From Nematostella vectensis (lineage: Eukaryota; Cnidaria; Anthozoa; Actiniaria; Edwardsiidae), in the NCBI RefSeq assembly GCF_932526225.1, contig NC_064040.1, positions 2,827,894 to 2,891,893 on the forward strand: a stretch of DNA of 64,000 nucleotides, written 5' to 3'. Position numbers and translations under genes: made by a program. Under the pieces are notes generated by a model, which saw only the letters and a list, made by a program, of their open reading frames with translations, made no database searches and had not been told where the DNA came from. This document shows positions 23,028 through 36,800 of the stretch, one piece after another; the stretch's first letter is position 1, and each line of letters begins with the position of its first letter.

Positions 23028-24851
23028 TGCCGTAATGACGTCCATTTTCGGGACGTCCTGTCTGGGCCACCGTCCATGACGGCGCTGACAGAGTCATCTA
23101 CCAAAGGCACTGCGCCCTTAAACATTTAGTGGAACTATATGGTGCATGTTTCTTTTCCTTGTAAAATACAGAGAGGTATGCAACCTTGACAACTAGAACT
23201 TCTACTATACGGTACGGATGTAAGTAAAGGGTAAAAAGATTATGAAACGTACACTTCTAGCTTTTCTAGAGAAAACATCCATGTCGGCACTGAAATGAAA
23301 AGAAAAATATCTGCGAACATGTTTTTCGGATGTTCCAATCAGTTATTTCACAGTGCTTGTACAAAAAACGATGGCTGTTTGCCTTGGTTAAACGGAGTTA
23401 TACAAGAGTTTTGATTTTTGTCAGTTCGCGCAGTTTCTGACCTAATTACAAACGAATGATTTACCAATGACCACATTTTGTCCAATGATGCAAGATAAAA
23501 TAATAATGTATAAGAAATAGCCCTGTAAATACAAATAAGCATGTGTTGCAGAATTGACTACAAAAAGGAAGGGTTATGCTACGGGCAAATTTATTGATTA
23601 TTGCGAGGGCCTTGTGGGAGGGCCTAAGGGTGGGCACAACCGGGCCGGAGGGGGGTGGAGTCAGAGCCGCTTGTAGCCCCTATATTTCGGCAAATGTTTG
23701 AGAGCGAGAAATTGTTTTGTTATTAGTCAGGCATTGTCAAAATAGGGGTTTCATGTTGCGCGGAAACTGCGCAGTTAGAATCAGTTTTTTTAAAAAGCAC
23801 GCTCCTACGAGTACACGCCCCCCCCCCCCCCCCTAACCCTGTGCTTGCGTACGCAACTAAGCTACTATAGTACCCCCCTCTCCCCTTCCCCCCTCGGTGC
23901 ACGCCTAGCCGTGCAGGGACGTTCCTATGTCATTTTCAGCTTAGAGCCTGTCACCGAAATTGTGCTGATAGACTATATATGGTTGTTATTCAGGAACATT
24001 TACTATACCTTTATTGAAATTGTCCAAAATATTACCCGGGTGTGATTGGCGTATGGCTGGCATGCTCCTGTCACGGATTAAGTTGTATTGCAGGAAGATA
24101 ATTGGGATTAGCGACTGTCGTCGTTTGCAACATTTCTATGTGTATATGAGGCTAGAACGAGGCTAGAATAGGACATAGAAACATCACCCACGCAAACACC
24201 TTGTTCCTTTGATGTTTCTTTAGCCATCCGAAGAAAGATTGTTGAGGCGGTATGACCTTCCGCGAGTATTGTTTCTTAAATATACTGTGCCCTCGTATAT
24301 TCGGGGCAAAACAGCGTAAAAGCAAAGAAGACAAAACTCATGTAAATAGTTATGAGGAATCAATAAGAGATGGGTAAGCAAATCTTGTCACATATTTTTC
24401 TAGCAGGAATGTCAGTACGGCATTGGTCAAGAGCACGGGAAAATAAAATATATCGAAAAAATAAAGAATCCATCTTGTTTATAGACGGACCCTTCTTTGA
24501 GATTAGTGAATCGTATAGTGATTCAGTCGTTCGAATGAATGTGTTTACATATAGGGGACATCCCCTCGGCCGATTATGAGGAAATTTGTTTACTGTTTTG
24601 CATTGGAAAACCATTGTTGTGCTTTCTAAACCATCCCCCTCCCTCACTACGCATTTACACAATTCTTCAACAACCTTAAAGTTGTGCATATTTCACAGCG
24701 TCTAAGAGAAAAGTCTGTTAATCCTTGTGAGTCCAATATTTTGTAACACGAGATGCCATCATAACACACACACACCGGGTCATCATCGACGCACAGTGAG
24801 CCCTTGTTAGCACCGCCACCGTCTGGCAGCAGAGCACAAGGCGGCTCCGCA
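23028..24851. other. Intergenic region
   Basis: It lies between the lectin/vWA copy B stop and the first PGGHG start. It has C-rich runs near 23818-23832 and no gene I can support. Confidence 0.6.
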
Positions 24852-27800
24852 ATGGATCCTCGGATCCTCATCACCCTCTTCCTCCTCTACCAAGCCACCT
24901 CAGCCACGAGCCATCAGTCCCCTACGCGCTTTTACTCGGATGACCTCGCTCGCGAGGAAAGTACCACAACAATCCGTGATAGTCGCCCGGGTGACATAAT
25001 GGCGTCCGTAGCGAATGGCTACTTAGGCACCATAGTTTACAGCGATACGGTCCATATTGCCGGTATATACAGTGGGAAAGCCTACCCGAAACCCTGGCCG
25101 GCCTATCCACTGCATTTCTACGAGCACACTCACAGGGCGCGCCTACCGTCTACTTGCGCGGTGAATTTCTCCTTGAGTGAGCGTGAGAATATCACAGGGA
25201 AAAGCTCGTACGCTTTAGACGTGTCGGAGGCTGTTTTCTATCGCTGGTTCAAGGCTGATGGGGGGACGTTTGATGTGGAGCAGAGGATCTATGCGCATCG
25301 GTCACGCAAGCATCTCCTTGTGGTTGAGATCTCGGTGAATAATAGTCTGCAGCGTGACGTCACGCTAACCTTGACAACTAACCGCGGGGGGATATCGAGA
25401 GATGTGGACCTGAATGAGACAGTGTTTAAGCCAGGCTTGAGGGTCGCTGTTGGTAAGGTAATCTAACACCATCTTGAAGCAAAATGAAAGACCTTTTGTT
25501 GCTTCCTTTAAAAGTTTTACCGCAGGTGTAGTATTTCACACAAACAATCATTTTCTATTTGCACAGATTTCCGTACATTTGTGTAATGTAAATAAAAAAA
25601 ATGGATTTTTTCTTAAAAAAAGATATTATACAAAAAAGGGTTAGTGTTTAACGTTATCTACAAACTACCCTTTTTCCATTCCCACAACAACATCCTCGCA
25701 TTGAAGTAAAGCTCTTGTCGTCTTATAATGTATAGTTCGTAGAAAAAGTAAAGTTTATAGATAATAATAAACTTTTAAAAATCGGCATTTCTCTACCACA
25801 GGTCAAAGTATTGGAAGAGTCAAACGGTTACCGCGCGAATGTCGCGATGGTCTGGGACGAGATTCCTGCTAATTTGACCGTGAGGGCCTCGGGCGAGCAG
25901 CACTGGTACTTCATCACAGCAATTGTTACTAGCCTCGATAACACGCTTAGTCCTGAGAACGAGGCTCTGAATCAGTGGAAGGATGCATCATGGTATATAC
26001 CATAATCCGTCTGTTCATTCATTCGTCCAACTGTCAATCTCTTCGTCTGCCCGCTCATTCACTTGTCTGATCGTCAATTCGTCTGTTTATTTGGTCCTTT
26101 CGCCTGTCATTCTGATCGTCTGTCTTTCTCTTCGTCTGCTTGTTCGTCCTTTTATCTAATCGTCGATCCAGCTTTTCATTCGGTCAATCTGTTTCTCTTT
26201 CTCTTTGCCAACCCGTTCGTCTGATCGTCAATCTGTCTGTTTCTTTGTTTGTCTCTCCGGATTTCAATCTATTATTCTGACTGCTCGTTACTCTATTGGT
26301 CTGACTGCTCGTTACTCTATTAGTCTGACTGCTCGTTACTCTATTAGTCTGACTGCTCGTTACTCTATTAGTCTGACTGCTCGTTACTCTATTAGTCTGA
26401 CTGCTCGTTACTCTATTAGTCTGACTGCTCGTTACTCTATTAGTCTGACTGCTCGTTACTCTATTAGTCTGACTGCTCGTTACTCTATTAGTCTGACTGC
26501 TCGTTACTCTATTGGCCTGACTGCTCGTTATTCTATTAGTCTGACTGCTCGTTACTCTATTAGTCTGACTGCTCGTTACTCTATTAGTCTGACTGATCGT
26601 TTATTAGTCTGACTGCTCGTTACTCTATTAGTCTGACTGCTCGTTACTCTATTAGTCTGACTGCTCGTTACTCTATTAGTCTGACTGCTCGTTACTCTAT
26701 TAGTCGGACTGCTCGTTACTCTATTAGTCTGACCGCTCGTTACTCTATTAGTCTGACTGCTCGTTACTCTATTAGTCTGACTGCTCGTTTATTAGTCTGA
26801 CTGCTCGTTACTCTATTTGTCTGACTGCTCGTTACTCTATTGGTCTGACTGCTCGTTACTCTATTAGTCTGACTGCTCGTTACTCTATTAGTCTGACTGC
26901 TCGTTACTCTATTGGCCTGACTGCTCGTTACTCTATTAGTCTGACTGCTCGTTACTCTATTAGTCTGACTGCTCGTTACTCTATTGGCCTGACTGCTCGT
27001 TACTCTATTAGTCTGACTGCTCGTTACTCTATTAGTCTGACTGCTCGTTACTCTATTGGTCTGACTGCTCGTTACTCTATTAGTCTGACTGCTCTTTACT
27101 CTATTAGTCTGACTGCTCGTTACTCTATTGGCCTGACTGCTCGTTACTCTATTAGTCTGACTGCTCGTTACTCTATTGGTCTGACTGCTCGTTACTCTAT
27201 TAGTCTGACTGCTCGTTACTCTATTAGTCTGACTGCTCGTTACTCTATTAGTCTGACTGCTCGTTACTCTATTAGTCTGACTGCTCGTTACTCTATTAGT
27301 CTGACTGCTCGTTACTCTATTAGTCTGACTGCTCGTTACTCTATTAGTCTGACTGCTCGTTACTCTATTGGTCTGACTGCTCGTTACTCTATTGGTCTGA
27401 CTGCTCGTTACTCTATTAGTCTGACTGCTCGTTACTCTATTAGTCTGACTGCTCGTTACTCTATTAGTCTGACTGCTCGTTACTCTATTAGTCTGACTGC
27501 TCGTTACTCTATTAGTCTGACTGCTCGTTACTCTATTAGTCTGACTGCTCGTTACTCTATTAGTCTGACTGCTCGTTACTCTATTGGCCTGACTGCTCGT
27601 TACTCTATTAGTCTGACTGCTCGTTACTCTATTTGTCTGACTGCTCGTTACTCTATTGGTCTGACTGCTCGTTACTCTATTAGTCTGACTGCTCGTTACT
27701 CTATTAGTCTGACTGCTCGTTACTCTATTGGCCTGACTGCTCGTTACTCTATTAGTCTGACTGCTCGTTACTCTATTGGCCTGACTGCTCGTTACTCTAT

Positions 27801-30800
27801 TAGTCTGACTGCTCGTTACTCTATTGGCCTGACTGCTCGTTACTCTATTAGTCTGACTGCTCGTTACTCTATTAGTCTGACTGCTCGTTACTCTATTGGT
27901 CTGACTGCTCGTTACTCTATTAGTCTGACTGCTCGTTACTCTATTAGTCTGACTGCTCGTTACTCTATTAGTCTGACTGCTCGTTACTCTATTAGTCTGA
28001 CTGCTCGTTACTCTATTGGTCTGACTGCTCGTTACTCTATTGGTCTGACTGCTCGTTACTCTATTAGTCTGACTGCTCGTTACTCTATTAGTCTGACTGC
28101 TCGTTACTCTATTAGTCTGACTGCTCGTTACTCTATTAGTCTGACTGCTCGTTACTCTATTAGTCTGACTGCTCGTTACTCTATTAGTCTGACTGCTCGT
28201 TACTCTATTAGTCTGACTGCTCGTTACTCTATTGGTCTGACTGCTCGTTACTCTATTGGTCTGACTGCTCGTTACTCTATTAGTCTGACTGCTCGTTACT
28301 CTATTAGTCTGACTGCTCGTTACTCTATTAGTCTGACTGCTCGTTACTCTATTAGTCTGACTGCTCGTTACTCTATTAGTCTGACTGCTCGTTACTCTAT
28401 TAGTCTGACTGCTCGTTACTCTATTAGTCTGACTGCTCGTTACTCTATTAGTCTGACTGCTCGTTACTCTATTAGTCTGACTGCTCGTTACTCTATTGGC
28501 CTGACTGCTCGTTACTCTATTAGTCTGACTGCTCGTTACTCTATTAGTCTGACTGCTCGTTACTCTATTGGTCTGAAGGCTCGTTACTCTATTAGTCTGA
28601 CTGCTCGTTACTCTATTAGTCTGACTGCTCGTTACTCTATTAGTCTGACTGCTCGTTACTCTATTAGTCTGACTGCTCGTTACTCTATTAGTCTGACTGC
28701 TCGTTACTCTATTGGCCTGACTGCTCGTTACTCTATTAGTCTGACTGCTCGTTACTCTATTAGTCTGACTGCTCGTTACTCTATTATTCTGACTGCTCGT
28801 TTATTAGTCTGACTGCTCGTTACTCTATTAGTCTGACTGCTCGTTACTCTATTAGTCTGACTGCTCGTTACTCTATTAGTCTGACTGCTCGTTACTCTAT
28901 TAGTCGGACTGCTCGTTACTCTATTAGTCTGACCGCTCGTTACTCTATTAGTCTGACTGCTCGTTACTCTATTGGTCTGACTGCTCGTTTATTAGTCTGA
29001 CTGCTCGTTACTCTATTTGTCTGACTGCTCGTTACTCTATTAGTCTGACTGCTCGTTACTCTATTAGTCTGACTGCTCGTTACTCTATTAGTCTGACTGC
29101 TCGTTACTCTATTAGTCTGACTGCTCGTTACTCTATTAGTCTGACTGCTCGTTACTCTATTAGTCTGACCGCTCGTTACTCTATTAGTCTGACTGCTCGT
29201 TATTCTATTATTCTAACTGCTCGTTTATTAGTCTGACTGCTCGTTACTCTATTTGTCTGACTGCTCGTTACTCTATTGGTCTGACTGCTCGTTTATTAGT
29301 CTGACTGCTCGTTACTCTATTAGTCTGACTGCTCGTTACTCTATTAGTCTGACTGCTCGTTACTCTATTAGTCTGACTGCTCGTTACTCTATTAGTCGGA
29401 CTGCTCGTTACTCTATTAGTCTGACCGCTCGTTACTCTATTAGTCTGACTGCTCGTTACTCTATTAGTCTGACTGCTCGTTACTCTATTAGTCTGACTGC
29501 TCGTTACTCTATTAGTCTGACTGCTCGTTACTCTATTAGTCTGACTGCTCGTTACTCTATTAGTCTGACTGCTCGTTACTCTATTAGTCTGACCGCTCGT
29601 TACTCTATTAGTCTGACTGCTCGTTACTCTATTAGTCTGACTGCTCGTTACTCTATTAGTCTGACCGCTCGTTACTCTATTAGTCTGACTGCTCGTTACT
29701 CTATTAGTCTGACTGCTCGTTTATTAGTCTGACCGCTCGTTACTCTATTAGTCTGACTGCTCGTTACTCTATTAGTCTGACTGCTCGTTTATTAGTCTGA
29801 CTGCTCGTTACTCTATTTGTCTGACTGCTCGTTACTCTATTAGTCTGACTGCTCGTTACTCTATTAGTCTGACTGCTCGTTACTCTATTGGTCTGACTGC
29901 TCGTTACTCTATTAGTCTGACTGCTCGTTACTCTATTAGTCTGACTGCTCGTTACTCTATTAGTCTGACCGCTCGTTACTCTATTAGTCTGACTGCTCGT
30001 TACTCTATTAGTCTGACTGCTCGTTTATTAGTCTGACTGCTCGTTACTCTATTTGTCTGACTGCTCGTTACTCTATTGGTCTGACTGCTCGTTTATTAGT
30101 CTGACTGCTCGTTACTCTATTGGTCTGACTGCTCGTTACTTTATTAGTCTGACTGCTCGTTACTCTATTAGTCTGACTGCTCGTTACTCTATTAGTCTGA
30201 CTGCTCGTTACTCTATTGGTCTGACTGCTCGTTACTCTATTAGTCTGACTGCTCGTTACTCTATTAGTCTGACTGCTCGTTACTCTATTAGTCTGACTGC
30301 TCGTTACTCTATTAGTCTGACTGCTCGTTACTCTATTGGTCTGACTGCTCGTTACTCTATTAGTCTGACTGCTCGTTACTCTATTAGTCTGACTGCTCGT
30401 TACTCTATTAGTCTGACTGCTCGTTACTCTATTAGTCTGACTGCTCGTTACTCTATTAGTCTGACTGCTCGTTACTCTATTGGCCTGACTGCTCGTTACT
30501 CTATTAGTCTGACTGCTCGTTACTCTATTAGTCTGACTGCTCGTTACTCTATTAGTCTGACTGCTCGTTTATTAGTCTGACTGCTCGTTACTCTATTAGT
30601 CTGACTGCTCGTTACTCTATTAGTCTGACTGCTCGTTACTCTATTAGTCTGACTGCTCGTTACTCTATTGGCCTGACTGCTCGTTACTCTATTAGTCTGA
30701 CTGCTCGTTACTCTATTAGTCTGACTGCTCGTTACTCTATTGGTCTGAAGGCTCGTTACTCTATTAGTCTGACTGCTCGTTACTCTATTAGTCTGACTGC

Positions 30801-33800
30801 TCGTTACTCTATTAGTCTGACTGCTCGTTACTCTATTAGTCTGACTGCTCGTTACTCTATTAGTCTGACTGCTCGTTACTCTATTGGCCTGACTGCTCGT
30901 TACTCTATTAGTCTGACTGCTCGTTACTCTATTGGTCTGACTGCTCGTTACTCTATTAGTCTGACTGCTCGTTTATTAGTCTGACTGCTCGTTACTCTAT
31001 TAGTCTGACTGCTCGTTACTCTATTAGTCTGACTGCTCGTTACTCTATTAGTCTGACTGCTCGTTACTCTATTAGTCGGACTGCTCGTTACTCTATTAGT
31101 CTGACCGCTCGTTACTCTATTAGTCTGACTGCTCGTTACTCTATTGGTCTGACTGCTCGTTTATTAGTCTGACTGCTCGTTACTCTATTTGTCTGACTGC
31201 TCGTTACTCTATTAGTCTGACTGCTCGTTACTCTATTAGTCTGACTGCTCGTTACTCTATTAGTCTGACTGCTCGTTACTCTATTAGTCTGACTGCTCGT
31301 TACTCTATTAGTCTGACTGCTCGTTACTCTATTAGTCTGACCGCTCGTTACTCTATTAGTCTGACTGCTCGTTACTCTATTAGTCTGACTGCTCGTTTAT
31401 TAGTCTGACTGCTCGTTACTCTATTTGTCTGACTGCTCGTTACTCTATTGGTCTGACTGCTCGTTTATTAGTCTGACTGCTCGTTACTCTATTAGTCTGA
31501 CTGCTCGTTACTCTATTAGTCTGACTGCTCGTTACTCTATTAGTCTGACTGCTCGTTACTCTATTAGTCGGACTGCTCGTTACTCTATTAGTCTGACCGC
31601 TCGTTACTCTATTAGTCTGACTGCTCGTTACTCTATTAGTCTGACTGCTCGTTACTCTATTAGTCTGACTGCTCGTTACTCTATTAGTCTGACTGCTCGT
31701 TACTCTATTAGTCTGACTGCTCGTTACTCTATTAGTCTGACTGCTCGTTACTCTATTAGTCTGACTGCTCGTTACTCTATTAGTCTGACTGCTCGTTACT
31801 CTATTAGTCTGACTGCTCGTTACTCTATTAGTCTGACCGCTCGTTACTCTATTAGTCTGACTGCTCGTTACTCTATTAGTCTGACTGCTCGTTTATTAGT
31901 CTGACCGCTCGTTACTCTATTAGTCTGACTGCTCGTTACTCTATTAGTCTGACTGCTCGTTTATTAGTCTGACTGCTCGTTACTCTATTTGTCTGACTGC
32001 TCGTTACTCTATTAGTCTGACTGCTCGTTACTCTATTAGTCTGACTGCTCGTTACTCTATTAGTCTGACTGCTCGTTACTCTATTAGTCTGACTGCTCGT
32101 TACTCTATTAGTCTGACTGCTCGTTACTCTATTAGTCTGACTGCTCGTTACTCTATTAGTCTGACTGGTCGTTACTCTATTAGTCTGACTGCTCGTTTAT
32201 TAGTCTGACTGCTCGTTACTCTATTTGTCTGACTGCTCGTTACTCTATTGGTCTGACTGCTCGTTTATTAGTCTGACTGCTCGTTACTCTATTGGTCTGA
32301 CTGCTCGTTACTTTATTAGTCTGACTGCTCGTTACTCTATTAGTCTGACTGCTCGTTACTCTATTAGTCTGACTGCTCGTTACTCTATTGGTCTGACTGC
32401 TCGTTACTCTATTAGTCTGACTGCTCGTTACTCTATTAGTCTGACTGCTCGTTACTCTATTAGTCTGACTGCTCGTTACTCTATTAGTCTGACTGCTCGT
32501 TACTCTATTGGTCTGACTGCTCGTTACTCTATTAGTCTGACTGCTCGTTACTCTATTAGTCTGACTGCTCGTTACTCTATTAGTCTGACTGCTCGTTACT
32601 CTATTAGTCTGACTGCTCGTTACTCTATTAGTCTGACTGCTCGTTACTCTATTGGCCTGACTGCTCGTTACTCTATTAGTCTGACTGCTCGTTACTCTAT
32701 TAGTCTGACTGCTCGTTACTCTATTAGTCTGACTGCTCGTTTATTAGTCTGACTGCTCGTTACTCTATTAGTCTGACTGCTCGTTACTCTATTAGTCTGA
32801 CTGCTCGTTACTCTATTAGTCTGACTGCTCGTTACTCTATTAGTCTGACTGCTCGTTACTCTATTAGTCTGACTGCTCGTTACTCTATTAGTCTGACTGC
32901 TCGTTACTCTATTAGTCTGACTGCTCGTTACTCTATTAGTCTGACCGCTCGTTACTCTATTAGTCTGACTGCTCGTTACTCTATTAGTCTGACTGCTCGT
33001 TTATTAGTCTGACTGCTCGTTACTCTATTAGTCTGACTGCTCGTTACTCTATTAGTCTGACTGCTCGTTACTCTATTATTCTGACTGCTCGTTTATTAGT
33101 CTGACTGCTCGTTACTCTATTAGTCTGACTGCTCGTTACTCTATTAGTCTGACTGCTCGTTACTCTATTAGTCTGACTGCTCGTTACTCTATTAGTCGGA
33201 CTGCTCGTTACTCTATTAGTCTGACCGCTCGTTACTCTATTAGTCTGACTGCTCGTTACTCTATTAGTCTGACTGCTCGTTTATTAGTCTGACCGCTCGT
33301 TACTCTATTAGTCTGACTGCTCGTTACTCTATTAGTCTGACTGCTCGTTTATTAGTCTGACTGCTCGTTACTCTATTTGTCTGACTGCTCGTTACTCTAT
33401 TAGTCTGACTGCTCGTTACTCTATTAGTCTGACTGCTCGTTACTCTATTAGTCTGACTGCTCGTTACTCTATTAGTCTGACTGCTCGTTACTCTATTAGT
33501 CTGACTGCTCGTTACTCTATTAGTCTGACCGCTCGTTACTCTATTAGTCTGACTGGTCGTTACTCTATTAGTCTGACTGCTCGTTTATTAGTCTGACTGC
33601 TCGTTACTCTATTTGTCTGACTGCTCGTTACTCTATTGGTCTGACTGCTCGTTTATTAGTCTGACTGCTCGTTACTCTATTGGTCTGACTGCTCGTTACT
33701 TTATTAGTCTGACTGCTCGTTACTCTATTAGTCTGACTGCTCGTTACTCTATTAGTCTGACTGCTCGTTACTCTATTGGTCTGACTGCTCGTTACTCTAT

Positions 33801-36800
33801 TAGTCTGACTGCTCGTTACTCTATTAGTCTGACTGCTCGTTACTCTATTAGTCTGACTGCTCGTTACTCTATTAGTCTGACTGCTCGTTACTCTATTGGT
33901 CTGACTGCTCGTTACTCTTTTAGTCTGACTGCTCGTTACTCTATTAGTCTGACTGCTCGTTACTCTATTAGTCTGACTGCTCGTTACTCTATTAGTCTGA
34001 CTGCTCGTTACTCTATTAGTCTGACTGCTCGTTACTCTATTGGCCTGACTGCTCGTTACTCTATTAGTCTGACTGCTCGTTACTCTATTAGTCTGACTGC
34101 TCGTTACTCTATTAGTCTGACTGCTCGTTTATTAGTCTGACTGCTCGTTACTCTATTAGTCTGACTGCTCGTTACTCTATTAGTCTGACTGCTCGTTACT
34201 CTATTAGTCTGACTGCTCGTTACTTTATTAGTCTGACTGCTCGTTACTCTATTAGTCTGACTGCTCGTTACTCTATTAGTCTGACTGCTCGTTACTCTAT
34301 TAGTCTGACTGCTCGTTACTCTATTAGTCTGACTGCTCGTTACTCTATTAGTCTGACTGCTCGTTACTCTATTAGTCTGACTGCTCGTTACTCTATTAGT
34401 CTGACTGCTCGTTACTCTATTAGTCTGACTGCTCGTTACTCTATTAGTCTGACTGCTCGTTACTCTATTAGTCTGACTGCTCGTTACTCTATTGGTCTGA
34501 CTGCTCGTTACTCTATTAGTCTGACTGCTCGTTACTCTATTAGTCTGAACGTTGTTACGTGTTTTTTTCCGCCTATATCATTGTCTGTACTTTTTCACGT
34601 TGATTTCATTGTAATGTGCCATCGTATTCCTCGTATTCAAACTGAACCATCGCAGGGCTAGAAAGGACCTTCTAGCTTCCCACAAAGACGCCTGGAAGAC
34701 GCTGTGGAGCACAGGGCGCATAGACGTAGAGGGTGACCTCCAGCTCTCCCAGGCCATCTACAGCAGCATGTACAACATACTGAGCTCCACCCGGGCCGAC
34801 TGGCCGTACGGGCTGAGTCCGGGGGGGTTACCGGGAGGTGAGGAGTACATGGGCCACACCTTCTGGGACCAGGACATCTGGATGTACCCGTCTCTTGTGC
34901 TGTTGCAGCCTGACCTCGCCCGGGCGTGCCTGCAGTACCGGTACCACAGGCTGCCCGCTGCGAGGCTTATTTCGCAGAAGTTTGGAATGAAAGGTTTTTA
35001 ATGATACACTTTGCTAATATAGTTAATATGTTGCTAATAAGAAAACAGATAATTTTGAACGCAAACCCTTCATTTAACGATTATCTTTTTTTTTTCACGT
35101 AGAAAGAACCTAGTATTTCACGTAGGAAGAACCTATAATTTAAACGCGGATAACTCGAACTCCTCGCCTAATTCTAGCTAGCGTTTTTTTTCTCTAGCAT
35201 TCTGTTAATTTGGACATAATAATGCCCCTTCGATCCCTTGGTGTCATTCCCGTCACTCACTCTTCATCACTATCCATTTTCGTCATGCTTCCACATTTTA
35301 GAGGATATGACGCCATGGGATTACACAGAATTCTTCCTAGCACTTTTCCAGGCTTTGCGAATTTCATGTTTATCGTATCACTGCTGTAAAGTTTTTAATC
35401 CTCCTGTGGCAATAAGCCCATGGTAGAATTTTCCTACGTTATTACTTCAATACACTGCTCCTCTCTCCCAGGGGCAATGTTCCCGTGGGAGAGCTCCCTC
35501 AGTGGGGTCGAGACCTCGCCAGGGCTGGTGTATGGCGAGACACAGGTCCACATCACGGGGGACATCGCGTACGCCGCAAAGCTCTACTGGTGGGCTACTA
35601 AGGACCAGCAGTGGATGAGGGAGACTGGGTACCAACTTGCTACTCAGACCGCAGAGTACTGGGCCAGCAGGGCTAATTACCGTGACGCCGCTGACCAGTA
35701 TGTGATCCAGTACGTCATGCCCCCCGACGAGTATCAGTTCCCTGTGGACAACTCGGTTTACACGAACGTCGTGGCCAAATTGAACCTGGAGTTCGCCATT
35801 CAGGTTTGATAGCTTTTAACTCGTTTAATGAAAGATTAAATTCTATGTACTCGCTGCTCATTTTTTTTTTCGAAGCCAAAAAGCTCCTCGAATCTACGGT
35901 TGCTCGCACGCACAGGTAAACGCACTCCAAGAACTCTTTCTTGTCCGATGCACACAAGGGATCTTTGCTGGACAAACCACAGCTAGCCTAAGCTTCCAAT
36001 GTGTCTCTGTTTGTTTACCGTGTGATCACTAGAGAGACAAATAGCGACCTTTGGCTACCTGTGGACAAAACAGACAGCATTGCTGGTCACCCGACGACGT
36101 GAAACTGTTTGAGCAGTTTTTTGATTGTTATATGGATATTTGTTTTCCGTTTGTTATATGGATATTTTTTCGACGCACTACGTCTTTGTTCGAGTCTGTT
36201 TCGTATGCATTTAAGACGCATTTCTCCTTGCGTTTTTGTTGTTCTGTGTAAGATTTATTCACCAAATCATACATCCTTGTTTATGCTTTCCTGTATTTAT
36301 AGTCATTCTATGTAGGTGGTAGTTCATTTGTTGTCGAGACGTTATTCAAAGTATTATACCAGTGCATAATATGATTTCAACCGCCTTAAAAAATGAAAAT
36401 GTATAGTTAGAGTTTTCCTTTTTTTCCCACATGTAATTTAAACTTCAGATATCAAAGATCTTGGGCAAATACTATCCAAGCAGATGGGAGTGGATCAGGG
36501 ATAAGATGTACATTCCATTCGACACCGAGCGCCACTACCACCCGGAGTTTGACGGCTATCATCCGGGCATTAAGGTCAAGCAAGCAGATACCATCCTGAT
36601 TGGGTACCCACTTATGTTCAACATGAGCAAACAGGTAGCAAATATTAAATATTCTTGTTTTGAAAACTATCGTTTTTCTAGCTCGCTTGCGTAATTCCAT
36701 TCTATGACATTACGTACGTTTTGGACTATCACAGATAGATTTTCCGCTCCGGGAGCATTTGATCGATCTGCAAGGCATGAAGATGTATAAAACAGAACTG

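Noticed and set aside
26205-34140. Long open frames of 135-175 codons reading SLTARYSI repeats
   Set aside because: The 24-bp unit has no stop in that frame; frames end only where a 20-bp unit shifts phase. They are repeat artefacts inside an intron.
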